This document shows, piece by piece, positions 34,301 through 44,995 of a DNA stretch of 64,000 bases. The stretch covers positions 434,001-498,000 of the forward strand of contig CANXME010002052.1 of NCBI GenBank assembly GCA_948144175.1, in the 5' to 3' direction. This DNA comes from Closterium sp. NIES-65. Its lineage: Eukaryota; Streptophyta; Zygnematophyceae; Desmidiales; Closteriaceae. How positions within the stretch are numbered: the first letter of the stretch is position 1; every line of letters begins with the position of its first letter. A program made the translations under genes and the position numbers. The notes under the pieces are model-generated. The model was not told the DNA's origin and did not search any database. It was given only the letters and a program-made list of their open reading frames with translations.

Positions 34301-36474
34301 TCAAGTTGGCATCGCAGCATGACCCACGTGCCCAGCAGGTACAGTGCCCCCGCTCCCATGCCTGCTCACATGCACAGGCAGAGTAATGGCGAGACGAGAA
34401 TGAAGGGACGAGGGTGGCAGAGGAGGGGGGCCATGTGGCAGGAGCGAGACCTGAATCAACTGCAGCGGAGATGGAAGATGCAGAGAGGCAAAGAGAGCAG
34501 GAAGTGAGAGGCACACCGATGACGCAGGCGGCCCAGGGCTCAACGAGGGAGCTGGTGGCGCAGGCAGCCACGAGGCCCCCGATGACCCCGTTGAACGTGT
34601 CCTCGGGCACGGGCTCTCGGCGCCGGTACGTGAGCGTCCACACGGTGACCCCGGCAGCAGCGGCGCAGATGGTGGTGTTGACACACACGCGCGCCACCTC
34701 GGCGCTCCAGTCCAGCGGGTCCTCCCCCAGGTAGTCCACGCTGCAGCCGTTGAAGCCGTAGAAGCCCGTCCACAGGATGATGGTGCCCGCCGCCACAAAC
34801 ACCTGCAGGGGGGACGGGCTTGGGTGAGGACGTGACATGGGAAGAAGAGGGCGGGAATGAATGAACACGTCGCAGCATGGCATGAGCATGTGTTAACGTG
34901 GGGTTCTGCATGGTCATAGGGTGCTCTTCTCCTGTGGCGTTGAATGGCATCATGATCGCACCATGGAGTGGCCCTTGAACGGCACAACCTTGCCGTCGAT
35001 GTCAAAGCGGCCGATGCGCGGCCCCACCATCCACGCGCCCACCAGCGAGGTGACGCCCCCCGTGACGTGCACCACCATGGATCCGGCGTTGTCCAGCACG
35101 CCGTTGGTGTTGAGGATCACCGCCCCGCGCGCCGGCGACAGCAGCCCGTTGCTGCTCCACAGCACGTGCGCTATCACCGGGTAGATCAGCGCCGCCAGCA
35201 CGAAACTGGGGCAGTCGCAGGGGAGCAGGGAGGAGGGGGGTAGGGGGTGTGGATGACATAGGCGAGGGCAGTGGGCGGCAGAGTGGCAGGGTGACAGGGA
35301 AGTGTGAGCACATGATGTGTTGTTGAGAGGTGAATGGTGTATAGGGGACGTGTGAGCGAGAGCATTTGAAGAGCAGAGAGAACGTACTTAAAGAGCTGAG
35401 GGCGTTGAGTTGAAGATGAGAGGGCGCTCACTTGAAGAGCAGGTAGGCTGCGAGGTGTGTGCGCTCGGCCACAGCCCCGGCGAAGATGGTGGCGGAGGTG
35501 GCGCAGAAGGCAAAGGCGTAGAAGAACTGCACGTAGTTCTGCCCGCCCGCGAACGCCACCTGTCAGGGGGGACAGGGGGTCAGGGAGCAAGGGGGGGCAT
35601 GCAGGGTAGCAGGGAAAGGCATGGGTGGGGAGGAAGGATGGATAGTAATGTGCATGCAGTGCGAGCAGGAGGCGTGCATTTGGAGAAAGAGAGGCGCAGG
35701 CGAATGTGGATGTCCCTTGCAACCCATGTACCACTGGCAATGGGGGTGAGCACGCCTCTCATCTCATGGGGCATGGCGCAGGGAAAGGCACTCACGGAGC
35801 CGTCGGGGTTGGCCCAGCCGAAGACGCGCGTGCCGTCGCCGAAGCCGACGGCGTAGCCGAAGAGCCAGAAGGCGATGGCGGAGACGCACGTGTCGAGCAC
35901 GTTCTTGATCATTATGTTGCGCGTGTTCTTGAACCGCACGTGCCCCGCCTCCAGCAGCGAAAACCCCAGCTGCACGCACCACCCGCACACGAAGGCGAGG
36001 GGCAACAAGGCGTGCGGTGTGGGGGGGAGTGAGTTGGAGACCCAACGGGAGAGACGAGACCCAACGGGAGAGACGAGACCCAACGGGAGAGACGAGACCC
36101 AACGGGAGAGACGAGACCCAACGGGAGAGACGAGACCGGGCGAGCATGAGTGGGAGCGCGCACGAGTGGAGGAGCCCACGAGTGCGGACGAGCACGGGTG
36201 GGAGCGAGCATGCGTGGGGCGTGCACGAGAGGGGGCGCGCACGAGTGGAGGGTGGGTGGTACCTGCATGAGGAGCACGAAGGTGGTACCTGCATGAGGAG
36301 CACGAAGGTGGTGCCGGTGATGCGCCAGATGCTGGCGACGAGGTACACGCTGTCGCTCACGTCGCTCTGCAGCGACGACACCGTCGCCTCCATCGCCGCC
36401 AGCTCCCCCAGCAGCTCCGCCACGCGCGCCCCGCCCGCCCCGCTCACGCCCATGCCTGCGCCCGTGCCGTTCAT
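31332..36474 (-). CDS. Ammonium transporter (AMT) fused to a PP2C-type protein phosphatase
   Basis: Exons (minus order): 36474-36289, 35969-35796, 35559-35432, 35205-34962, 34802-34517, 34361-34288, 33996-33844, 33551-33444, 33175-32740, 32611-32400, 32287-31691, 31529-31332. All are GT-AG and in frame; 931 residues. Exons 1-8 (1-451) are a whole AMT: LGFSLLEAGHVRFKN, the pore Asp and first His in DNAGSMVVH, LWTGFYGFNG, and the second pore His in PVHLVCGSWGG. Exon 9 opens with the AMT C-tail motif GLDVVFHGG (453-461) and continues without a stop into PP2C. Metal-site motifs there are YVMEDAVEV, VHDGHGG, TRAFGDLYLK, ASDGLFELLSNQE and HDDITVVV. The AMT C-tail is cytosolic, so the phosphatase would face the cytosol. 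No separate promoter or start is evident for PP2C. Two adjacent genes remain possible until a transcript is seen. Confidence 0.87.
32372..32428 (-). repeat. Diverged duplication of exon 10 end (AMT-PP2C gene)
   Basis: The end of exon 10 (GACTGCCGGGCTGTGCTGGGG then CAG|GTGA) is followed directly inside the intron by a second copy, GACTGCCGTGCTGTGCTGGGG, without its own donor. It looks like an older two-copy version of the donor duplications in neighbouring introns. Confidence 0.75.
33703..33829 (-). repeat. 18-bp minisatellite in intron 7 (AMT-PP2C gene)
   Basis: Seven copies of CACGTGCACTGGTAGACA (plus-strand reading) between exons 7 and 8. It starts about 15 bases inside the donor and is not a copy of the exon. 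Confidence 0.9.
34138..34304 (-). repeat. 15/16-bp array of exon 6 end plus donor (AMT-PP2C gene)
   Basis: About eleven copies of GTATGACCC(C)GTGCAG on the minus strand. The first is the true end of exon 6 (GACCCCGTGCAG) with its GTATGA donor. Each unit starts with GT and ends with AG, so any copy could act as either kind of splice site. Confidence 0.9.
36037..36138 (-). repeat. 20-bp minisatellite in intron 1 (AMT-PP2C gene)
   Basis: About five copies of GAGACCCAACGGGAGAGACG (plus-strand reading), lying close to the exon 2 acceptor. Confidence 0.9.
36261..36312 (-). repeat. 26-bp duplication of exon 1 end plus donor (AMT-PP2C gene)
   Basis: Two perfect 26-bp copies (36261-36286 and 36287-36312). 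On the minus strand each is an ACCACCTTCGTGCTCCTCAT core followed by GCAG and then GT. Use of the inner donor would shift the frame, so the first is taken as the real exon end. Confidence 0.92.
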
Positions 36475-36981
36475 GGCGTCGCGAGATCGCTCCCCCGCAA
36501 CCCGCCGATCCACGTCTCCCCGAACCCCTTCTCCCCTTGTCGCCCGCTGCCTGCTCGCTGGCGCGCCTAGTACCCAGGCTAGCCTTGCACACCTCGTCAC
36601 AAATTAAGATTGCAAACCTCGTCACAATTAGAATTCTCGTATTCTCGGTCGAACAGCCGCCTCAAGGCGTGCTCGGCGCGCCATGGCGGCCTGCAGGACC
36701 GCTAGACGGGAAGAATGAACGGCCTGAATCGATTGTGAAGAATTTTGACTTCAAACTCCCAGCTTGTTATGCTGGGTGGAAGTTGTGAACAACTTGGTGG
36801 GTGAGGAACATGATGACCCAATCCACGCAAAGCCACGTGGTTATTGGGGAAATAAGAGCCAATCGACGTTGGGAACGAACCATCCCAACACCAGCGTGCA
36901 ACCAAACCTCTTTCACGTTGAAACGCTCATTGAAACGCACTCTGTTGGCGTTGACGAAGTGTGACGCCTTTCTCTAAACTG
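36475..36981. other. Upstream region of AMT-PP2C gene
   Basis: About 500 bp between the AMT-PP2C start codon and the gypsy insertion. It presumably holds the promoter and 5' UTR. I see no gene, clear TATA box or repeat. Confidence 0.5.
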
Positions 36982-36986
36982 GCTAT

Positions 36987-37328
36987 CTCTAAGGAAAATC
37001 CCTTTTCCTTACTTCGCATCCCTGCTCAACGCGTACATCACTGTAGCACCTCAGTCAGCACCGTTACCACTCGCGATCCTCGCATCGACAATCATCCCGC
37101 CAACTTCGCACATCGCACCCCGACCTCACGGCTCGGCTGGTAGCCCGCGCTCCGGGCCTCCGCTTCGACACTTTCCCAACCTCAGTCCCAGGCTCGTCGC
37201 ACGACAACCACAGTCCATTACCGTTACCACTGTAGTTTCGCTATATATTCTTCGCTCACGCCTTCGCTCATTGTATTCTTGCTTCGATAGTGCAATTCTC
37301 GTTTGTTCACTCAATTGCACACGTAATA
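36987..37328 (+). repeat. 5' LTR of gypsy chromovirus
   Basis: 342 bp. It begins TCTAAGG where the 3' copy has TGTAAGG, so the canonical TG end carries one change. It contains CTATATATTC near 37240, a TATA-like promoter candidate. Confidence 0.9.
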
Positions 37329-37780
37329 CTTGGTATTCATAGCCTACGATCTCATCTCGGACCGCATCCACACTTTCGCTTCCCCACTATCTCAATTTTT
37401 TGGGGGGGGTAGACGTCTCTCAGCGATACAGCACCGCCGCTCGTAGTGCTCTCTCGTAAGCACGCACGGCCATGACCGATGTCGAAATATTTTGTCATGT
37501 TTTATAATTGCTTGTAGTTGTAGTTAGTGTAGTTATGTAAACTTTTGTTGGTGGTGCACCTTATTGTGTTTCTATGCTATATGTACCCCTGAACCTATAG
37601 TGAAACCCACCTTTTCACCAATTTTCTCTCAACTCACTCGATACATCGCCCCTAGGGAAAATCCCGCTCGATACCTAAGTTCGGGCCTAGGCTACTAAGC
37701 CTAGGCCCCACCTTCTAACTAGTTATTCCTATTACTCTCGACAACCGAGGCTCTCGCTGAGCTTGCCCGACACCCCCGCC

Positions 37781-38959
37781 ATGGCCGATTTCACGCTCGC
37801 CACATTGACGCAGGAGCAGCTTGATCGTCTCGTGCGTCAACTAGAAGATTCGGCGCTCGAAATCGCGACGCTCACGGCGGAACGTGACTCCGCCCGTCAA
37901 CAATCCACGGTGAACATTCCGGCGACACCACACGCACCGACAAATGCATCTGCACAATCGGACGAGCCGATCATCATCTCGTCCGGCACACCAACACAAC
38001 ACGACAGCATGGGACAACGCTCAGGCGCAGCCAGTGATGGCGCCGCCCAGCCGATGCCTGGCATGGGGGGAGGCAAGATCGCACCAAGCCCGCGGGAGCC
38101 CCGGGAAGCCCGTCGGCACGTGGAATTTGCGGCAACAAGTGGCGAACAGGCCATTATGGCACCAATGCCGCTCAAGCCGCAACGCCCGCCCTGCTTCGAC
38201 CCAAGCCAACGCGGAGGTCCGACGGTTCAATCGTGGGTCTTCACGATGAACGTCTTCTTCGACGCAAACTACGTCGAGTCGGACGCCGCGAAGATCCGGT
38301 ATGCAGTTTCGCTGCTAAGGGGCCCCGCCATGGACTGGTGGCGAGTCATTGTGACATCGCCACGCGCCTACGAGCCACCGTCGCACGAGGAAGGGCCCAC
38401 GGGTCCAGCTGTCACCTGGAGTTCGTTCTGCGAGACCGCCCAATACAGCACGTGGGATGCGTGGTGCGCAGGACTACGGGCGCGCTTCGAGCCGATCGCG
38501 GCTTCGATTTCGGCGCGTCAGAGATTGCGCACTTGGCGCCAGCTCGGGTCGGTTCAAGATTATACAAGCGGTTTTCTCACACTTTGCGAACAGGTCGGCT
38601 ACATGCACGAAGCGGAGCGGGTGGACCGTTACATCGGAGGGCTGAAGCCGGATATCTCGCACGAAATCATGCTGCGCGGACTCTCTAACTTCAACGAGAT
38701 TCTCGCGCTCGCCGAGAAAATCGACATTCTACGCCGACCGAGACCGGGGTCCTACTACGGACATCGCCCTCGGGGACCGACCGAGCACGCCACTGTACAC
38801 GCCGTCGCAACGAATGCAACTGCCGCACCGTTCAAGGGGCGCTGCTTTGCTTGCAACAGGCCGGGCCATCGCAAGAGCGAATGCCCAGAGGAGCTGAGGC
38901 GCCGCGGAGCAGAGCAGGGGAGAGAGTCTCAGAGGCAGGGAAACGCCAGCAGTCAGTAG
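37781..38959 (+). CDS. gag: Gypsy gag polyprotein
   Basis: This frame opens at ATG 37781 (an upstream reading would need TTG) and encodes 392 residues. A retrotransposon gag core is visible (LLRGPAMDWWRVI, RQRLRTWRQLGSVQDY, RVDRYIGGLKPDI), then a CX2CX4HX4C zinc knuckle, CFACNRPGHRKSEC, near the end. Gag should form the virus-like particle and package element RNA. The frame overlaps the protease frame by about 110 bp in a different register, as expected for -1 frameshifted gag-pol. The gag reading itself shows no break. Confidence 0.9.
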   Translation: MADFTLATLTQEQLDRLVRQLEDSALEIATLTAERDSARQQSTVNIPATPHAPTNASAQSDEPIIISSGTPTQHDSMGQRSGAASDGAAQPMPGMGGGKIAPSPREPREARRHVEFAATSGEQAIMAPMPLKPQRPPCFDPSQRGGPTVQSWVFTMNVFFDANYVESDAAKIRYAVSLLRGPAMDWWRVIVTSPRAYEPPSHEEGPTGPAVTWSSFCETAQYSTWDAWCAGLRARFEPIAASISARQRLRTWRQLGSVQDYTSGFLTLCEQVGYMHEAERVDRYIGGLKPDISHEIMLRGLSNFNEILALAEKIDILRRPRPGSYYGHRPRGPTEHATVHAVATNATAAPFKGRCFACNRPGHRKSECPEELRRRGAEQGRESQRQGNASSQ

Positions 38960-41900
38960 AAGTTGGGCCAACTACTGACGAGACTGCCTGCTCGCCCAAC
39001 CGCACCGACCCTCACCGAGTCACAGTACCGATTCACGCCATCGATCGGGCTCGGATGAATAAGGAGGGTACAGCGACGGATTGCCCAGTACTGATCTACG
39101 GGAAGATACAGGGAGCAGCAGTGAAGATTTTTATTGACGGAGGAGCAAGTCACAGTTTAGTTAATACCGCGACCGCACGGAAACTGCAGTTAACACTTAA
39201 CCGCTGCTTACCTGAGATAGACGCACGCTTAGTCGACGGCACGCCACTGGCCATACGGGAAAAGGTGGAGCGAGTAAGAATCCGCTCCGGAGGGAACTTC
39301 GGGTTTACACAGGAAATGCTCGCCACGACACTGGATGGGCACGACATTTTATTGGGACGTGATTGGCTGCGACGGTATAACCCGCGAATTGACTGGACGA
39401 CGGGTAGCTGCACCGTGCGAAGTAGTCGTAACTGGGTCGAACTACCTCGCTGGCGGTCACCCGAGTCTTCAACGGTCCACGTCAACGCCATCACGATGAA
39501 ACGGGTTGTTGCCGCGGGAGCTGACGTGTACGCATTGGATATAGCACTAGTAGGAGAAGAGGAGCAGCCGAGCGATTTTCAGAAACTGTTGGCAGCGGTA
39601 CCGCCCGTACTTCAGGATCTGTTGAAACGGTACCCGGGGATTTTTCCAGACGATTTACCGCAAGGACTGCCACCTCAGCGGGCGCATGACCATAGGATCG
39701 AGTTAGAACCGGGGGCACAGCCAACTGTATAGCGCCAGTTCAGACTGACACAGCCCGAGCTCGACGAACTAAGGAAGCAGTTAGATTATTTGTTAGAGAA
39801 GCAGTTTATTCGACCGAGCTCGTCACCGTTCGCCGCACCGATACTGTTCACACCGAAAAAAGACGGAGGATTTCGCATGTGCATTGATTACCGAGCGCTC
39901 AACAGAGAAACAGTCAAATCGCGATACCCCATCCCCCGCGCCGACGAACTGATCGACCAGCTGCGAACAGCACGGGTATTTTCGAAAATAGACTTACGGG
40001 GGGGTTACCATCAAATTCGGGTCGAACCATCGGACTGCGCCAAGACAGCATTTAGGACTAGGTACGGGTCATTCGAGTACACGGTGATGCCTTTCGGGCT
40101 GACCAACGCGCCCGCAACATTTCAGATGACCATGAACGAGGCGTTAAGGCCACTTTTAGATAAATGCGTGATAGTTTACCTCGACGACATCCTCGTTTAT
40201 AGTCGCGACCAGCAGCAACACTTAGTCGATCTCGAAGAAGTGTTTAAAATTTTAGAGGAACATCGGTTACTCACCAAGGGCTCCAAGTGCGAGTTTTTTC
40301 GGGATAAGCTAGAATTTTTAGGGCACGTTATTTCGGAGGCTGGAGTTGAAATCAACCCCAAGAAGCTGGATACCGTAAAAGCGTGGCATCCCCCGACGAA
40401 CATCACGGAGCTGCAGAGTTTTTTAGGGTTCGTTAATTACGTTCGTCGGTTCGTCCCCGACATGGCACGATTAACAGCCCTGCTAACAGATTTACTACGC
40501 AAGGGGGTCGTTTTTACATGGGGGGAGAAAGAGCATGCTGCCTTCTCTGCCCTGAAACATGTTTTCTGTTCACCACCCGTCCTACGCATCGCTGACCCAC
40601 ATCGCCCCTTCGAAGTTGTTACAGACGCAAGCGACATCGCCATTGGAGCCGTACTGTTATAAGACTTCGGCAACGGCCTCCAGCCCATCGCCTACGAATC
40701 ACGAAAACTGCATCCGCCTGAACGAAATTACCCGATACACGACCGCGAAATGCTCGCGATCGTGCATGCATTCAAGGTGTGGCGCTGCTACTTGACCGGC
40801 GCAGACGTAACGGTACGGACAGACCATCGATCCCTACAGTACCTCCGTGCACAGCCCCACCTCAACCCACGACAGATTCGGTGGCTCGATTTCCTCGAGT
40901 CAAATTTCCATTATACGGTCACCTATAAAAAAGGAGCCTCGAATATCGCCGACGCACTGACCCGCCCCACTGCCCAGATCCATGCGATACTACTCGCCCA
41001 GACCAGCCCGCTACTGACAGGACTATTTACCCACGGATATCAAACAGATCCATTCTTCATAGGAGGAAACTCGCAGCAATTCGCAGCAACCAAGGGAGTC
41101 TATTACGTAAAAGCTGGGACCGAACGCATCTGGGTACCAGGGTACACACTACTACGGGAATTACTGTTACAGGAGGCACACGACGGAGTTACCTCGGGAC
41201 ATTTCGGAGTAGAAAAAACATGGCAGCAGCTGCAGCGGTATTATTACTGGCCCGAAATGTTGACCGACGTGCAACGACACGTGGCATCGTGTCCCACTTG
41301 CCAGATCATGAAGTCAACCCGGAAGCGGTCGGCGGGACAGTTGCAACCAATCCCACCTCCAGAGCGTGCTTGGCAGCAAGTGACGATGGACTTCGTCACG
41401 GGGTTACCGGCCGGGGCGAGTGGGAATGACGCAATCCTGGTCGTCGTCGATCGACTGACGAAAATGGCACACTTCGCAGCTTGCAAGAAATCAATCACAT
41501 CCGAAGAAACAGCCCGCCTCTTCATCTCTACCGTCATTCGACTGCACGGGATACCAGCATCAATCATCAGCGACAGAGACACGAAGTTTACTAGCAACTT
41601 CTGGCGGAACCTGTGGCAGCAGTTCGGCACGCGCCTACAGTTCAGTTCATCGTATCACCCCGAAACCGACGGACAGACCGAACGGACAAACCAGACCATG
41701 GAACAGCTCATTAGGGCCACGTGTGATGATCCAAACACGTGGGAACAGCAACTGCCACTCATCGAATTCGCATACAACAACGCCCCATCCGCCACGACCC
41801 AGCAGTCACCATATTACCTGAATTACGGACAAGACCCAACAGTACCCATGACCCCGAATCCCGACAACCCCGTTCCACGCGCACAACAGTTCGCTGAGAT

Positions 41901-42447
41901 TTTGCAAGCAGCACGAACCAGGGCAGCAGAAGCAATCAAAAAATCAAACATCATCGCTAAACGCAACGCTGACCGCCACCGCAGACCTGTCACTTACCAG
42001 CCCGACGACCTCGTTTTACTCGACACTCAAAACCTCCGCCTGCCCATCACCCCCAAACTCCGCCCTCGATACTGCGGGCCATTTCGAATTAGCCATATGA
42101 TAACACCTGTCACCGTGCACCTCCTCCTCCCTGCTGACTGGTACGTCAGCCCCTCGTTCCACGTCAGCCTGCTTCGCCCTTACGTACCATCCACAAGCCA
42201 ACTCCCACAAAATCGCCCAGCCAGCATGGCTCGTCCGCCAACCGAACCAATCATCACCCCCGACAAAATCCTGAGCCACAGAGTTCGCGACCCTCGAGGA
42301 GCCCGAAAGATCGAGTTCCTGCTCCGCTGGAAAGACCGTACACCCACCGAGGACAACTGGGTTCCCCTGGACAGAATTGAAAACCACCCTGTTCTCACCG
42401 AATATCTGCGCAGCCGAAACTTCAGGGACGTCCACGCTCTTTCGTAA
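38851..42447 (+). pseudogene. pol: Gypsy pol: protease, RT, RNase H, integrase, chromodomain, with two stops
   Basis: One reading register covers the whole of pol. The protease core is IDGGASHSLV followed by LLGRDWL. Reverse transcriptase shows FRMCIDYRALN and the catalytic YLDDILVYS; RNase H shows VTDASDIAIGAV and TDHRSL. Integrase has an HHCC zinc region (CPTCQ) and a DDE core with MDFVTGLP, SDRDTKF and TERTNQ. The C-terminal chromodomain (FLLRWKDRTPTEDNWVP) would steer integration to marked chromatin. TAG at 39730-39732 lies between protease and RT, and TAA at 40660-40662 lies inside RNase H. There is no frameshift besides the gag/pol one. The copy is otherwise well preserved, so decay is recent. 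Confidence 0.92.
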
Positions 42448-42473
42448 AAAGGACCTCCTTAGGAGGGGGGTAG

Positions 42474-42814
42474 TGTAAGGAAAATCCCTTTTCCTTACTT
42501 CGCATCCCTGCTCAACGCGTACATCACTGTAGCACCTCAGTCAGCACCGTTACCACTCGCGATCCTCGCATCGACAATCATCCCGCCAACTTCGCACATC
42601 GCACCCCGACCTCACGGCTCGGCTGGTAGCCCGCGCTCCGGGCCTCCGCTTCGACACTTTCCCAACCTCAGTCCCAGGCTCGTCGCACGACAACCACAGT
42701 CCATTACCGTTACCACTGTAGTTTCGCTATATATTCTTCGCTCACGCCTTCGCTCATTGTATTCTTGCTTCGATAGTGCAATTCTCGTTCGTTCACTCAA
42801 TTGCACACGTAACA
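42474..42814 (+). repeat. 3' LTR of gypsy chromovirus
   Basis: 341 bp with TG...CA ends (TGTAAGG ... GTAACA), next to the CTATC target duplication. Nearly identical to the 5' LTR. Confidence 0.92.
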
Positions 42815-42897
42815 CTATCTCAATGAAGAGAGTGCGCTAGACTTTGATTACAACTATAGAGTGAATAATGAAGCATATCAAATGTATAGCACAACGC

Positions 42898-43359
42898 TGT
42901 TGGAATAACCGAAAGGTTATTATAAACATTCCCGAAGGTTCTCCACTCTCGCGTCACTCCATAACGAAGTGCACGCCTGTACTAGTACCGCAATAGCTCA
43001 TATAGAGCACGCGGAAGTTCGAGGGTCACCCGAAGGTCAACAGTCGAAGACAGTCAACGGTCGTGACCCTTGACTGCCCAGTAACCGCACGAGGCAGTTA
43101 CGAAGTGAAACATGGTAACCGTCTAGAATGGCAATAGTCGTGTCGTGGGTTAGTGTAGCAATGCAATTCAGTTAATAAGGGAATGTACCCCTCAGAGTAC
43201 ATGGCTAGCTAGGAATTCTATTTATATCCTTGTACTTCTACCCTATAATCATCTTGTTCTCTTTCAATTAATCAACAAGGTCATTACTGAGACTTCACAG
43301 TTCTCTCTTACACTTGGCAACCTTATCCTATCCACTACGATCCTTCAGTTATATCAGCA
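42898..43359 (+). repeat. 5' LTR of Copia element A
   Basis: 462 bp, TGTTGG ... CAGCA. It contains CTATTTATATCC near 43220 as a TATA candidate. The same 3' half is found at 58819-59053. Confidence 0.9.
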
Positions 43360-43463
43360 TGGTATGAGAGCTAGAGTGGATTATAAGGATGTCAAACTCC
43401 TGTTCTTACCAGAACAACCTTCATATAAATAGCTCATTATAACATTAAGGACTCTGCATCACT

Positions 43464-44611
43464 ATGGCTCCAGAAGGAAAAGCCACTGCAGACTCTCCGG
43501 GCCCACCACCAGCAACACCCACTGCACCATCTGCGGTGACCTCCGTCAGCGCCGCTCTCGTTGAGCAGCTGGTCGCCCGCATCAACGCTCTTGAAAGCCA
43601 TCAAGCAATGAGCGTTGACGGCTCAAGCTATGCACGTGGCGTCGCTGGACTTCCTCTTCCTGGAGAAGACCGCCGCGTCAACTCCGAGAGATCATTCACA
43701 TTTGACAATCGTCAAGCTTCAGCTCCGGCGCAAGACAGTCATTAACGCGCACATTAAGATACAATTGCAACAATGCAAACAAAATTCGTTCCGACATCAA
43801 AGCTGAAGACATCAGTTCCTTTTGACGGAAAGGACTTCTACACTTGGAGCTTCGAGTTTGAGCTCCTCGCGACAACTGCGCAAATCTGGATGTACTACGA
43901 TGGGAGCTTACCGTTTCCAATGGAAGGCACCATCCAAGAGAAGAATCAGTATTACCACGAATCCCTTCTCGCGTACACCACTCTGCTCCGGAATCTCTCT
44001 CCCGAAGAACAGCTCGGCATTCGTTCCTACAAATCAGAGTGGGCGCCCGCGTACGCCTCTTGGGAGCACCTGCGCAACTCATACATGGCAATAGATCCAG
44101 TCACTATGAGTCGCCTACTCGGCCAGCTCACCTCGGTCCAAATGCATCAAGGGGAGAAAGCAGGACCTATCGATGCCGCAATCTGCGCGACCACATTAAG
44201 AAGTGCGGCGGATCCGTTCCCGACGACATGTTCGTCTCAATGGTTCTTTTTCGCCTCGGTCCCGACTGGGGTCAATGCTAATCCTTGCTCCGCGCTCGAG
44301 CAACCATCTCCGAATCAGCTTTGTGCGCCACGCTCCTCTCCGAACAAAAGGAGATCGACCTGTACAACGAGAAAAACACTAAGCGGGAGAAGTTAGTTTT
44401 TTACGTTGGAGCATCTGAAGGGGAGCAGCACGGAAATAAGGGAACCTTCTGCAAGTACTGCAAGAAGCCTGATCACACCATCGATCGGTGCTACAAGCGA
44501 AAGGCCGCCGACGAAAGGCGAAACAACCCTTCCAACCATCAGTCATCCGCTCCCTCGACTCCCGCCGCAACAACCACCGTCTCGCCTCCCTCCGTCGCAA
44601 GTACTTCGTAG
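43464..44611 (+). pseudogene. gag: Copia A gag, broken
   Basis: The remains begin at ATG 43464 and restart at ATG 43773 (SVPFDGKDFYTWSFEFELL), a Copia gag signature. The frame then slips near 44150, where the register with HIKKCGGSVPDDMF takes over, and again before 44285. A zinc knuckle CKYCKKPDHTIDRC (CX2CX4HX4C) is near 44449-44492. Several stops and shifts show that this copy makes no normal Gag. Confidence 0.85.
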
Positions 44612-44639
44612 ACACCTGCGCGCATCACAACCAAGGACG

Positions 44640-44995
44640 ACATCGGTGAGATCTTCCTTGAAGCCGACAACACACAATTCACGATTCACATCAGCGACGT
44701 GCTCGTTGCTCCAGATCTGCGGTACAACCTGCTTTCCTCGCCTCAGCTCATGCGGTGCGGAGTCGATATTCGAAGCAACCGCAGGGATAAGACATTCGAA
44801 CTCTTCTACGGCAACACTTACATCGGCAAAGCCGTGGACAACGACGGGGTCTTTGTGTTGCAGTTCTCAGCTCAAGGCACTTCAGGAGATTCTCACCGCA
44901 ACTTGTTGTTGGAAACAACCACTGCAGAATCTCCGACCTGGTTGCATCCCACAGAGATGGATCTCGAGCGACCTGCCTCGGACAGACTTCTGTGA
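44640..44995 (+). pseudogene. Copia A protease-region remnant
   Basis: The reading VLVAPDLRYNLLSSPQLMRCG and the following residues are the usual C-terminal flank of a Copia aspartic protease. The catalytic DSG part is not intact upstream. The frame ends at a TGA near 44993. Confidence 0.7.

Larger units (their letters stand above)
36987..42814 (+). mobile_element. Ty3/gypsy chromovirus, full length, with decayed pol
   Basis: A complete 5.8-kb LTR retrotransposon. The LTRs are 36987-37328 and 42474-42814 and differ at only a few positions. The flanking 5-bp duplication CTATC is at 36982-36986 and 42815-42819. A primer-binding site (TGGTATTCATAGCC, tRNA-iMet type) starts at 37331, and a polypurine tract (AGGAGGGGGG) ends just before the 3' LTR. 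Gene order is gag, protease, reverse transcriptase, RNase H, integrase, chromodomain, which defines a chromovirus. Two nonsense codons in pol mean this copy is probably not autonomous. Confidence 0.95.

Noticed and set aside
39730-40662. TAG and TAA in gypsy pol as recoded codons
   Set aside because: TAA, TAG and TGA all serve as normal stops in the host genes here, and the stops fall at unrelated places. Ordinary nonsense mutations are simpler.
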